From Cognatishimia sp. F0-27 (GTDB lineage Bacteria; Pseudomonadota; Alphaproteobacteria; Rhodobacterales; Rhodobacteraceae), in assembly GCF_020667845.1 (NCBI RefSeq), contig NZ_JAFMPQ010000047.1, forward strand, positions 1-34,477: DNA of 34,477 nucleotides. Direction: 5' to 3'. Of this stretch, positions 14,209-22,584 are shown piece after piece. The position numbers and the translations under genes are program-made. Below the pieces are notes generated by a model that was not told the DNA's origin, made no database searches, and saw only the letters and a program-made list of their open reading frames with translations. Each line of letters starts with the position of its first letter. The first letter of the stretch is position 1.

Positions 14209-15966
14209 TCAGAGGAAGCTGATATCGTCGGCGATCTGGCTGAACTGGGTGATGCCGTTCAGCGTGATGCTGTCGCCATTGCCGAAATCGAGCCGCAGGT
14301 CTCCATCCGCGTCGCGCCGGACGGCGCCTTGCACATCGCTCAGATCCGGCGTCCCCTCAAACAGGTTGGCGTTGAGCACAAGCCTGTCGGTGCCGGCCTG
14401 GAAGTCGAGCACCGTGTCGCGCCCGCCGCCGGCGTTGAAGACAAAGCTGTCCGCCCCGGTGCCGCCAAAGAGCACGTCGTTTCCGGCGCCGCCATTGAGC
14501 CGGTCCATGCCCGCATTGCCGGCCAGCGTGTCGTCGCCGGTGCCGCCAAGCAGCGTGTCCGCGCCGTTTCCCGCGGCGAGGCTGTCATGGCCCGCGCCCC
14601 CGTCGAGGCTGTCGGACCCCATGCCGCCATCGAGCGTGTCGTCGCCGGCCCCGCCATTCAGCGTGTCATTGCCGAAATTGCCTTCGAGACTGTCATTGCC
14701 GTCCCCGCCCATGGCATGGTCGTACCCGTCCCGGCCCAGAAGCGTGTCATTGCCTGCGCCGCCGGACATCACGTCCCATCCGATGCCGCCTTGCAGCGCG
14801 TCATTGCCTGCACCGCCCGTCATCTCGTCATTGCCGGCATTGCCGAGCAGCACGTCATGGCCGTCGCCGCCTTCGAGCGTGTCCCAGCCATTGGCACCGC
14901 CCAGCGTGTCGTTGCCCGTGCCGCCATAGACCCGGTCGAACCCGTAGCCGGCATCCACCGTGTCATGGCCGGCGCCCGCCTCGACGGTGTCATTGCCGCC
15001 GCGGGCCATGACGGTGTCATTGCCGGCGCCGCCGGTGAAGCTCTCGTTGCGGCCTTCGCCGGACAGGGAGCGGCCCGGTTCGGAGGGTTCGGGATCGGGC
15101 TCCGGGGGCGGTGCGGCATCGCCGGCCTCGGCATCCACCTTGACGTTGGCCCCGGCCATGGTCACCGTCGTGGTGACCACCCCGTCGAGCCCGCCGCCGG
15201 AGAAGGTCAGCGTGTAGCTGCCGTCCGGCAGCACCATCTGGTAACCGCCGGAGCTCCAGCTCGTGGTGGTGAAGGTGCCGGCATCGCCTTCGGCGGTCAC
15301 GGTGACGCCGCCCATGCCTTCGCCCCGGTCGTAGAAATCGTCGTTATCCGCGTCATCGATCACCACGCCCAGAAGCTGCGGGTCGTAATCCCAGCGGTTG
15401 CCGAAATGCTGTGTGGTCAGGTAGGGGCCGGTGGAGGAGCCGGGGCCGTCTTCCATCTGTGACAGGCCGACCTCGGTGAATACATTCGACAGGATCGTGT
15501 TGCGGTGTCCGGCGGGATCCTGGATCCCGGTGGGGCCGGCGCCCCAGTCGATATAGAACCCCGCATGTCCGTGGAGCACATTCTCCACATAGGCGAAGAT
15601 GTTCTCCGCCACGCGCTGGAAACCGGTATAGCCCGCGTCGATCACCCGGTCGCCGAGACCCGGCTCGCCGGGGAGGTTGTGCGACTGCCGGTCATGTTCG
15701 ATCATCAGCAGCGTATGGGTGTCGGCGCTGTCGGCCAGGGCAAAGGACCACGCCACGGGCGCGACCGCGTCATAGCCGTTCAGCTGCTCGCGGAGCAGGT
15801 CCATATCGGTGTCGAAATACTGCAGCGCATTGGTGATGTCGCCATTGGCCCCTCTTTGTCGGGAGGCATTGGAGACCAGTTCGTCATATTCTCCGGCGGG
15901 ATCCTGTCTGGATCGGTTGATGAGTTCGAGGTAAAGCTGTTCTTCGGCTGTGGGCAGCGTTGGCAT
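14209..15966 (-). CDS. CAP-domain RTX exoprotein
   Basis: A 585-residue protein. Residues about 8-190 form a CAP (SCP/PR-1-like) domain: HDRQSHNLPGEPGLGDR (91-107), AGYTGFQRVAENI (111-123) and GHRNTILSNVFTEVGLS (153-169), which supply the usual His96, Glu121, His154 and Glu165 positions. A Cna-B/SdrD-like beta domain follows (about 203-282, GMGGVTVTAEGDAG and LPDGSYTLTFSGGG), then a Pro/Glu linker (286-299), RTX repeats (about 303-520) and a terminal cap with DTVLDFQAGTDRLVLN. A GAAGGA site 8 to 13 bases upstream supports the ATG. Type I secretion is expected from the lack of a signal peptide and the RTX tail. Bacterial CAP proteins have varied or unknown functions, so the activity is unassigned. 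It is divergent from manB. Confidence 0.9.
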   Translation of the reverse strand: MPTLPTAEEQLYLELINRSRQDPAGEYDELVSNASRQRGANGDITNALQYFDTDMDLLREQLNGYDAVAPVAWSFALADSADTHTLLMIEHDRQSHNLPGEPGLGDRVIDAGYTGFQRVAENIFAYVENVLHGHAGFYIDWGAGPTGIQDPAGHRNTILSNVFTEVGLSQMEDGPGSSTGPYLTTQHFGNRWDYDPQLLGVVIDDADNDDFYDRGEGMGGVTVTAEGDAGTFTTTSWSSGGYQMVLPDGSYTLTFSGGGLDGVVTTTVTMAGANVKVDAEAGDAAPPPEPDPEPSEPGRSLSGEGRNESFTGGAGNDTVMARGGNDTVEAGAGHDTVDAGYGFDRVYGGTGNDTLGGANGWDTLEGGDGHDVLLGNAGNDEMTGGAGNDALQGGIGWDVMSGGAGNDTLLGRDGYDHAMGGDGNDSLEGNFGNDTLNGGAGDDTLDGGMGSDSLDGGAGHDSLAAGNGADTLLGGTGDDTLAGNAGMDRLNGGAGNDVLFGGTGADSFVFNAGGGRDTVLDFQAGTDRLVLNANLFEGTPDLSDVQGAVRRDADGDLRLDFGNGDSITLNGITQFSQIADDISFL

Positions 15967-16308
15967 TTGTGGTCCTTCGGGCTATCCGCGGCGAGCAGAC
16001 GCGCGGACCCGGTCCGGGGCAGATCGGACCGGTCGTTGACTGTTTCACACCTGCCGGCATTCTGACCGGGCTGACCGCGGCGCCTCCGGAGCGGCGCAGT
16101 GCTTTGGCATGACGTCATCAGTGACACGACAATGTGGCCGGGTTTTGGGAAGAAGGCGGCGAAACAGGATCGGGATCCGGGCCGTTGCGGGGGTATTTGA
16201 TGCAAATCCGGCGCGTTGCGGAGGCGCCGGAACACAGGCCCTGCCGGGGCGTCGATCGCGGGCCGGGTCTGGCGCCCGGGACGTGGAAAAAACAGGAAAG
16301 GACAGACC
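15967..16308. other. Divergent CAP-RTX / manB promoter region
   Basis: This 342-base spacer must hold promoters for both divergent genes. The only marked element is the palindrome ATGACGTCAT at 16109-16118, a possible operator. Short palindromes such as GACCGGTC also occur. I see no convincing -35/-10 pair and no gene. Confidence 0.4.
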
Positions 16309-17721
16309 ATGGCGCCGAAATTCGGGACCAGCGGATTGCGTGGTCTGGTGGTGGAACTGACCGACGCATTGGTGGCCGATTACACGCGCGCCTTTCTCGA
16401 TGCCTGCCCTCAAGGTGCCACATTGTGCCTGGGGCGCGATCTGCGCCCCTCCTCGGCGGGAATCGCGGATGTGGTCTGCGAGGCCGCACGGGCGGCAGGT
16501 ATGGATGTGGTCGATTGCGGCGCGCTGCCGACCCCGGCGCTGGCGCTGGAGGCGGCGCGGCGCGGGGCAGGGGCCGTCATGGTCACCGGCAGCCATATTC
16601 CCGCCGATCGCAACGGGCTGAAGTTCTACACCCCCGCAGGCGAGATCGGCAAAGGCGACGAGGCGGCGATCCTTGATGCGTTGGGCGCGGGCCGGGCGCC
16701 GGACGGGCCGGTGCGCGGCAGGGGGCGCGGCAGGATGCTGGCTGCACCCGGCGCGGGGGCGGCCTGGGTGGCGCGCTATGCTGGGGCCTTCGGGCCGGCC
16801 GCGCTCTCGGGGCTGCGGATCGGGATCTACCAGCACAGTTCCGTGGCGCGCGACCTGATGGTGGCGGCGGTGCAGGCGCTTGGCGCGGTTGCGGTGCCGC
16901 TGGCGCGGTCGGAAACCTTCATCCCGGTCGACACCGAGGCGCTTGACCCGGAGACCGGCGCGACGCTGGCGGGCTGGGTCGGCGCGCACGGGCTGGACGC
17001 GGTGATCTCGACCGATGGCGATGCGGACCGGCCGATGCTGGCCTTGTCCACGGGGCGGGTGATCCCCGGCGACCTGCTTGGGGCGCTCACGGCGCGTGCG
17101 CTGGAGGCCACGGTGATCGTGACGCCGGTTTCGGCCAATTCGCTGATCGAGGACCTGGAGGGGGTCACGCAGGTGCACCGCACGAAGATCGGATCCCCTT
17201 ACGTGATTGCCGCGATGGAGGATGCGCTGGCCGCCGATCCCGATGCCCGCGTGGTGGGGTTCGAGCCCAATGGCGGCTTCCTGCTTGGTTTCGCGGCGCA
17301 GGGGCCTGAGGGGCCGTTGGCGCCTCTGATGACGCGTGATTGCCTGCTGCCGATGCTGGCGCCCCTGGTGGCGGCGCGGAACATGGCGGGCGGGCTTTCA
17401 GCGCTGGTTGCGGGATTGCCGCCGGTCTTCACCGCGGCCGACCGGCTGCAGGGGATCGCGCCGGAGGTTTCGCGGGCGTTTATCGCGACGCTGACCGGGG
17501 ATGCGGCGGCGCGGGCGGCATTTTTCGAGGCGGGGGGCGCCGAGGACGGGCTGGATCTGACCGATGGGCTGCGGGTGCGCTTTGCGGGGGGGGCTGTGGT
17601 GCATCTGCGCCCGTCGGGCAATGCGCCGGAGCTGCGCTGCTATGCGGAGGCGGGCTCACCGGAGGCCGCGGCGGATCTGGTGGCGCGGCATCTGGACCGG
17701 GTGCGCGCGCGGTTGGGGTGA
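16309..17721 (+). CDS. manB: Phosphomannomutase / phosphoglucomutase
   Basis: A 470-residue alpha-D-phosphohexomutase that would interconvert mannose-6-phosphate and mannose-1-phosphate, feeding GDP-mannose synthesis by ManC at 26621. The N-terminus KFGTSGLRG is the family signature. The phosphoserine loop is VTGSHIPADRNGLKFY with Ser95 as the phosphate carrier (usual form TASHNP), the metal-binding loop is STDGDADRP with Asp236, Asp238 and Asp240, the sugar-binding loop reads FEPNGGF (318-324), and the phosphate-binding loop is RPSGNAPELR near the C-terminus. The ATG at 16309 follows AGGAAAGGA. The sugar loop departs from the common GEMSGH pattern of PMM/PGM enzymes and is closer to the FEPNGG form seen in a subset of CpsG-like proteins. 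It stands alone with a hairpin repeat right after its stop. Confidence 0.88.
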   Translation: MAPKFGTSGLRGLVVELTDALVADYTRAFLDACPQGATLCLGRDLRPSSAGIADVVCEAARAAGMDVVDCGALPTPALALEAARRGAGAVMVTGSHIPADRNGLKFYTPAGEIGKGDEAAILDALGAGRAPDGPVRGRGRGRMLAAPGAGAAWVARYAGAFGPAALSGLRIGIYQHSSVARDLMVAAVQALGAVAVPLARSETFIPVDTEALDPETGATLAGWVGAHGLDAVISTDGDADRPMLALSTGRVIPGDLLGALTARALEATVIVTPVSANSLIEDLEGVTQVHRTKIGSPYVIAAMEDALAADPDARVVGFEPNGGFLLGFAAQGPEGPLAPLMTRDCLLPMLAPLVAARNMAGGLSALVAGLPPVFTAADRLQGIAPEVSRAFIATLTGDAAARAAFFEAGGAEDGLDLTDGLRVRFAGGAVVHLRPSGNAPELRCYAEAGSPEAAADLVARHLDRVRARLG

Positions 17722-17729
17722 GCGGGTGA

Positions 17730-17793
17730 GGGGCGCTGCCCCGTCGCAGTAAACTGCGACTCCCCGGGATATTTCTGGCCCAAAGAAACCGGG
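17730..17793 (+). repeat. Rhodobacterales-type intergenic hairpin repeat, copy 3
   Basis: It begins 9 bases after the manB stop, between two convergent genes. Hairpin 1 is GGGGC-GCT-GCCCC (17730-17742), hairpin 2 is GTCGCAGT-AA-ACTGCGAC (17743-17760), and the tail TCCCCGGGATATTTCTGGCC then CAAAGAAACCGGG matches the other copies. Its place suggests a terminator or 3' end structure for manB. Confidence 0.85.
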
Positions 17794-17867
17794 TTGGGGC
17801 GCGCAGGTCGGGGCGTGTGGGGGCCGGGTCGTGTGGAGGGCGGGGTGTGTAAAGGGCGGGGGCCGTC

Positions 17868-19976
17868 TCAGGCAAAGTCGAAATCGGCGGCGGTCAGGGT
17901 GACGGTGCCGCCGGCACCCGACAGGAGGATCTGATCGGCGCCGCCCGCATCGACCACCAGGTCGCTTCCCAGAACCGAGATCGTCAGATCGGAGAATTGC
18001 GTCACCGTCGTCGCCGGGCCGAAGTCGATGATGTCGCTGCCATCCTCGAAATCATTGATCGTATCGCTGCCCCACCCATCCTCGAACACGAACTGGTCGG
18101 CGCCCCCGCCCCCGATCAGCGTGTCGTCGCCGGTGCCGCCATGGATCATGTCGCCCGCATCGCCGCCATCGAGATAATCCGGCCCGTCATGGCCATACAG
18201 CCGGTTGCCGGCGGCGGTGCCGACGATGCGGTCATTGAAAGCGGTGCCCGCCGCGCGTTCGATGGAAATCAGCGTATCGCCGGTGGCATGGCCGCCCGCC
18301 GCGTAGCCCGATCCGAGATTGATCACCACGCGGGCCGGGGACTGGCCGAAATCGGCGGTGTCGGCGCCGGAGCCGCCATTGAGCGTATCGGCGCCCGGGC
18401 CGCTGATCAGCGTGTCCTCGCCGCTTTCGCCGCGCATCTCGTTTTCGCCGGCAGTGGCGGACAGGCGATTGGCCTCGCTGCTGCCCACGAGCACATCGTC
18501 AAAGGGGGACCCCGCAAGGTTTTCGACACTGGTGGCGCGATCGCCTTCGGCATCGTTATTGGCAAAGAAATTGGCGCCGAGATTGACCACCACGCGGCCC
18601 GGGGACAGCGCATAGCTGAGGCTGTCCGAGCCGCTGCCGCCGTTCATCGTGTCGGCCCCCGGCCCGCCGAGGAAGTGGTCGTCCCCGGCATTGCCATTGA
18701 GCAGGTTGGCATCCGGGCCGCCGTCCAGCGTGTCATCGCCGGAGCCGCCGTCCAGCGTGTCGGTGCCCGGGCCGCCATCGAGCGTATCCGCATCGGCGCC
18801 ACCATGCAGCCAGTCGTCGCCCTCCTGCCCGGCGAGGTCGTCCATGCCGGTGCTGCCGAAGATCTTGTCATTGCCGGCATTGCCCAGGATCGTGTCGTCG
18901 CCGAGGAACCCGAACAAGGCGTTGTCGCCCACATTGCCGGTGATGCGGTTGTCATTGCCATTGCCGGCGCCGCGATCGTCCCCGACCCCGAGCAGGGTCA
19001 GATATTCGATGTCGAAATCCAGGATGTAATAGCCATCCTCGGCAAAAACCGTGTCGATGCCCTGTGCGCTCTGTTCGGAGATCACCACGCTGTCGCCGCG
19101 GACATAGAAGGTGTCATTGCCGTCGCCGCCGAACACCGTGCCATGCAGGAGGCCGTCGCGGGTGTCGAAGATATCCGACCCGCCGCCGAGCCGGATATCG
19201 CCGACGAGCGTGCCGGTATTGGTCAGCCGGTCGGCGCCGTCATTGAGCGCCACGGCAAAGCTGTCCTGTCCGGTGATCACCCCGCTGTTGGTGACCGTGA
19301 TGGCGCCATCGTCGTTGAACTCCACCCCGAAAGCCCTGCCGGTGATCGTGCCGGAATTGGTGACCTGCGCCGTGCCGCCATCGCCCTGGTCGATGCTGAT
19401 GGCGGTGTCGTCGGTGGAGGTGATGGCCCCGCTGTTGACGAGGGTGACGGTGCCGACCCCGGTGGTGGCGGTGAAGAGATCGACCGTGATGCCGGGCGCC
19501 ATGATCTCGCCGTGATTGACCAGGCTGGTGCTGCCGATCCCGGCATCGGTAAAGATCGCTTCGCCCTGCCGGGCGTGGATGAGACCGCTGTTGTAGAGGT
19601 CGATCGTCAGCGCGCCATCGGAATCGGTCACCTCGACGGCGCGGTCCGAGGAGGAATGGATCGTGCCCTCGTTGGTGAGGGAAAAGATCGAGGACAGATC
19701 CGCATCGATCACGCCGGCGAGGGGGTTTTCCGCGGTGACATAGCCGCCCCGGCCCACCGCCATCGTCAGGACGGAGCCATTGGCATCCACCGCCGATGCG
19801 CCGCCGTTATAGCTGCCCAGAAACCCCATCACCGTGAGCGTGTTGCTCCCGCTTGTCGTGGTGACCGCGTCCTGACCGGAGACCGCCAGCGTGCCATTGG
19901 CGGTGATCAGGCCGAATTCGCTGCTGTTCAGGCTGCGCGCGGCGCTTGAGAAGGTATCGAGGGCGAAATCTGCCAT
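17868..19976 (-). CDS. Beta-helix plus RTX exoprotein, paralog A
   Basis: A 702-residue protein. The first 100 residues share a paralog-specific domain with the gene at 20395-22584 (GGYVTAENPLAGVI and similar). Seven N-x-G-x-[IL] rungs follow at residues 102, 129, 154, 181, 207, 230 and 253, spaced 23 to 27, which is typical of a right-handed beta-helix as in autotransporter passengers. After the transition IFDTRDGLLHGTVFGGDGND come RTX repeats interleaved with two beta modules (RVVVNLGANFFANNDAEGD near 470-490 and RVVINLGSGYAAGGHATGD near 545-565), then a DTINDFEDGSDIIDFG cap. A GGAGAG site supports the ATG. Just upstream are the inverted repeats GGGAAA-A-TTTCCC (19991-20003) and CCATTT-AAG-AAATGG (20002-20016). 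Likely a type I-secreted adhesin or surface protein; the substrate is unknown. Confidence 0.88.
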   Translation of the reverse strand: MADFALDTFSSAARSLNSSEFGLITANGTLAVSGQDAVTTTSGSNTLTVMGFLGSYNGGASAVDANGSVLTMAVGRGGYVTAENPLAGVIDADLSSIFSLTNEGTIHSSSDRAVEVTDSDGALTIDLYNSGLIHARQGEAIFTDAGIGSTSLVNHGEIMAPGITVDLFTATTGVGTVTLVNSGAITSTDDTAISIDQGDGGTAQVTNSGTITGRAFGVEFNDDGAITVTNSGVITGQDSFAVALNDGADRLTNTGTLVGDIRLGGGSDIFDTRDGLLHGTVFGGDGNDTFYVRGDSVVISEQSAQGIDTVFAEDGYYILDFDIEYLTLLGVGDDRGAGNGNDNRITGNVGDNALFGFLGDDTILGNAGNDKIFGSTGMDDLAGQEGDDWLHGGADADTLDGGPGTDTLDGGSGDDTLDGGPDANLLNGNAGDDHFLGGPGADTMNGGSGSDSLSYALSPGRVVVNLGANFFANNDAEGDRATSVENLAGSPFDDVLVGSSEANRLSATAGENEMRGESGEDTLISGPGADTLNGGSGADTADFGQSPARVVINLGSGYAAGGHATGDTLISIERAAGTAFNDRIVGTAAGNRLYGHDGPDYLDGGDAGDMIHGGTGDDTLIGGGGADQFVFEDGWGSDTINDFEDGSDIIDFGPATTVTQFSDLTISVLGSDLVVDAGGADQILLSGAGGTVTLTAADFDFA

Positions 19977-19990
19977 GCTTTCTCTCCAGC

Positions 19991-20016
19991 GGGAAAATTT
20001 CCCATTTAAGAAATGG
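19991..20016. promoter_or_regulatory. Stacked inverted repeats upstream of paralog A
   Basis: GGGAAA-A-TTTCCC (19991-20003) and CCATTT-AAG-AAATGG (20002-20016) overlap by two bases and lie directly upstream of the ribosome binding site. This AT-rich pair could be an operator controlling the RTX gene. A GGGAAAATT motif is also present in the leader of paralog B, at 22679-22687 on the minus strand. Confidence 0.4.
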
Positions 20017-20289
20017 ATTCTGTGGCCTCCGCGCCGGTCACGCGGTCAAACCCTGGCCCCACTGTGACCCAGCGCCGCGGGTCAGACAAGGCAAGCGCGA
20101 TTTGAAAGCCGTAATCACAACCTGTGGCATGTTCCGGCCAGCCTGCCAGCCAGCCAGCCTGTTGCACCCGAATGGCGGGCGGCGGCCCTTGAGGGCGACC
20201 GGGTGCGGCGCTCCCACCGGGGGCGCGGCGCAGGATGGCGGGGGACCGGAAAAGCGCGCAGGGCGCAGGGCGGCAGGCCGCCCCGGCAC

Positions 20290-20322
20290 AAAAAAGGCAG
20301 GGCAGGGGGCTCCTGCTCTGCC
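20290..20322 (-). terminator. Rho-independent terminator of paralog B
   Basis: Read on the minus strand the sequence forms an 11-base stem with one mismatch (GGCAGAGCAGG with CCTGCCCTGCC), a 5-base loop and then TTTTTT. It lies about 75 bases beyond the stop codon of the RTX gene at 20395. Confidence 0.75.
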
Positions 20323-20394
20323 GGTCTCGATGCGGCGGGACCACCGGCCTGCCGCAGGGGGCGCGCGGCAGGCCTGCCGCCGCGCGCGCATGGC

Positions 20395-22584
20395 TTATTC
20401 GAAGAGGAAATCCGCCGCGGTCAGGGTCACGGAGCCATTGGCACCCAAGAGGCGGATGTCATCCACGCCGCCGATATCCACCAGCAGGTCTGAACCGTCG
20501 ACGCCGATATTCACATCGCTGATGTCGTTGATGCCCGGCAGATCGAGGAAACGGATGATGTCGGTGCCATCTTCGAAATCGTTGATCGTGTCATTGCCGA
20601 AGGCCGTGATCTCGAAGATGAACTGATCCGCGCCGGTATCGCCTTGCAACTCGTCATTGCCCGGCCCGCCATAAAGCAGATCGCCCGCGCCCTCGCCGCG
20701 CAGCTCGTCATCACCCGAGCCGCCAAAGAGCCGGTTGCCGCCCGAGGTGCCGACCAGCACGTCGTTGAAGTTCGAGCCCACGAGGCGCTCGATGGAGATC
20801 AGCTCGTCGCCGGTGGCATAGCCCTGATCGGCAAAATTGGCGGACAGGTTGACCAGAACGCGTGACGAGCTGTCGGAGTAATCGGCGGTATCCGCGCCGC
20901 TTTCCCCGTTCAGGATGTCGCCGTCAAAGCCGCCCTGGAGCGTGTCTTCGCCGGAGCCGCCGCGCAGCTCGTCCTCGCCAGTCTGGCCGTAGATGACGTT
21001 GGCGCTTGAGTTGCCCACCAGCACGTCGTCAAAATTCGAGCCGCGCAGGTTCTCGACTCCGGTGGCACTGTCGCCTTCGGCATCGTTGTTGGCAAAGAAA
21101 TTGGCACCGAGATTGATCACCACGCGGCCCGGGGAGCCGCCATAGGAGATCTCGTCGATGCCCGGTCCGCCGACCAGCCGGTCCGCGCCGCCATCGCCAG
21201 CGAGAAGGTCGTTGCCCGACCCGCCTTCGAGCGTCTCATCGCCCTCGTTGCCGAGCAGCAGGTCGTCGCCCTGATCGCCGCGCCCGATGCCGCCTTCGAA
21301 CTGGCCGGAATTGCCGGTGCGGATGGTGTCATTGCCGGTGCCGCCTTCGACCGTGTCGAAGCCGTCATTGCCGACCAGGCTGTCATCGCCGCCGCCGCCA
21401 TGGATCCAGTCATTGCCATCGCCGCCGTTGACGGTGTCTGCGCTGGCCCCGCCAAAGATCTTGTCGTCGCCGCCCAGCCCGGTGAGCGTGTCTTCACCCC
21501 CAAAGCCGAACAGCGCGTTGTCACCATTGTTGCCGGTGATCGAGTTGGCGCCCGAGTTGCCTGCGCCGCGCGTGTCGCTGATGCCTTCCAGGACAAGGCT
21601 TTCGAAGTAAAGCGGCAGCACGAAGCCGCTATCGGCGCGAACGATGTCAAAGGCGCCGCCGGATATGGTTTCGGAGACGGCCTGGGTCTCTTCACCGACA
21701 AGATAGGTGTCGCTGTCATCGCCGCCAAAGATCGTGCCGCGGACTTCACCGTCGCGGGTGTCGATCGTGTCGCTGCCTGACCCGGTATCGATGTCACCGA
21801 CAATCAGGCCGGTATTGGTGATGACGTCGTCGCCGGCCTCGCTTTCCACCGCGATCCCGAGATTGGAGATCAGCGTGCCGGTATTGACCAGTTCGATAGG
21901 GCCCGCATCGGCGAAATCGATGGCGTTTTCGTCGCCGATGATCGTACCGGAATTGAAAAAGGTTGACGCAAAGGCGCCGAAGCTGCCCACGCCCTGATCG
22001 ACCAAGAACGCATCATCGGAGTTGGAGGTCACGATGCCGGTGTTGATCACATCCACCGTGCCTGTGGCATCGAAGGTGCGGAAGAGCTGAACCGCTTCGC
22101 CGGTTGAATAGATGTTGCCCGCATTGTTGAAATCGATTGGTCCGTCACCGCTGTCGACATACACCGCCTCGCCGGTGTTGGACCGGATCGAGCCTTCGTT
22201 GTAGATGTTGACGCTCACGGCATCGTCGGTATCGTTGACTTCGATGGCCCGGTCATTCGAACTGTAGATCGTGCCTTCGTTGAACAACGTGAAAGAGGTT
22301 GTCACGTCGATATCGAGCACGCCGTTCGATGGATTCTCGGCGGTGACATAGCCATTCGGGCCAATCGCCATCTCGAAGACGGAGCCGCCCGCATCGACCG
22401 CGGAAAACCCGCCGTCATAGCCATTCAGAAAGCCCAGGACCGTGAGCCAGTTGGTGCCGGATGTTGCGGTAACCGCATCGGCCCCGTCGACGGAAATTCC
22501 GCCATTCGGCCCGATGAACCCCATCTCGGAGCCATTGAGCGTCTGTCCGACCGTGCTGAACCCGGTGAAGGTGAAATTTGCCAT
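20395..22584 (-). CDS. Beta-helix plus RTX exoprotein, paralog B
   Basis: A 729-residue paralog of the product of 17868-19976. The shared N-terminal domain (for example MAIGPNGYVTAENPSNGVLD) is followed by N-x-G-x-[IVL] rungs at residues 102, 129, 154, 181, 211, 234 and 257; the first four are in exactly the same register as in paralog A. RTX repeats begin near residue 283 and include the modules RVVINLGANFFANNDAEGDS and RVLVNLSANFADQGYATGD. The cap is DTINDFEDGTDIIRF. An AGGGAGAA site stands about 7 bases upstream of the ATG. A 65-base stretch (21071-21135) is 62/65 identical to 18541-18605 in paralog A, showing recent duplication or gene conversion. It has its own terminator. Function is probably adhesion or matrix building after type I secretion. 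Confidence 0.88.
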   Translation of the reverse strand: MANFTFTGFSTVGQTLNGSEMGFIGPNGGISVDGADAVTATSGTNWLTVLGFLNGYDGGFSAVDAGGSVFEMAIGPNGYVTAENPSNGVLDIDVTTSFTLFNEGTIYSSNDRAIEVNDTDDAVSVNIYNEGSIRSNTGEAVYVDSGDGPIDFNNAGNIYSTGEAVQLFRTFDATGTVDVINTGIVTSNSDDAFLVDQGVGSFGAFASTFFNSGTIIGDENAIDFADAGPIELVNTGTLISNLGIAVESEAGDDVITNTGLIVGDIDTGSGSDTIDTRDGEVRGTIFGGDDSDTYLVGEETQAVSETISGGAFDIVRADSGFVLPLYFESLVLEGISDTRGAGNSGANSITGNNGDNALFGFGGEDTLTGLGGDDKIFGGASADTVNGGDGNDWIHGGGGDDSLVGNDGFDTVEGGTGNDTIRTGNSGQFEGGIGRGDQGDDLLLGNEGDETLEGGSGNDLLAGDGGADRLVGGPGIDEISYGGSPGRVVINLGANFFANNDAEGDSATGVENLRGSNFDDVLVGNSSANVIYGQTGEDELRGGSGEDTLQGGFDGDILNGESGADTADYSDSSSRVLVNLSANFADQGYATGDELISIERLVGSNFNDVLVGTSGGNRLFGGSGDDELRGEGAGDLLYGGPGNDELQGDTGADQFIFEITAFGNDTINDFEDGTDIIRFLDLPGINDISDVNIGVDGSDLLVDIGGVDDIRLLGANGSVTLTAADFLFE

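Larger units (their letters stand above)
19977..20394. other. Spacer between the tandem RTX paralogs
   Basis: This 418-base stretch holds the leader of paralog A with its stacked inverted repeats (19991-20016), a short CAGC-repeat tract near 20140-20160, the terminator of paralog B (20290-20322) and a GCGGCAGGCCTGCCGC palindrome at 20365-20380. No gene is supported. Confidence 0.55.

Noticed and set aside
12444-14222. 592-codon plus-strand frame across the hairpin, permease and 26-bp array
   Set aside because: It crosses several unrelated elements and is antisense to the KpsM-like gene; sequence is low-complexity.
16109-16118. ATGACGTCAT palindrome as a defined operator
   Set aside because: Only 10 bases and a single copy; noted within the spacer but not strong enough to list as a site.
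17997-19949. Long plus-strand frame (650 codons) opposite RTX paralog A
   Set aside because: Antisense shadow of RTX and beta-helix repeats, no ribosome binding site and no family signature.
855-22584. RTX DNA repeats as CRISPR or satellite arrays
   Set aside because: The periodic sequence (27 bases) is explained by nonapeptide coding repeats in long open frames.
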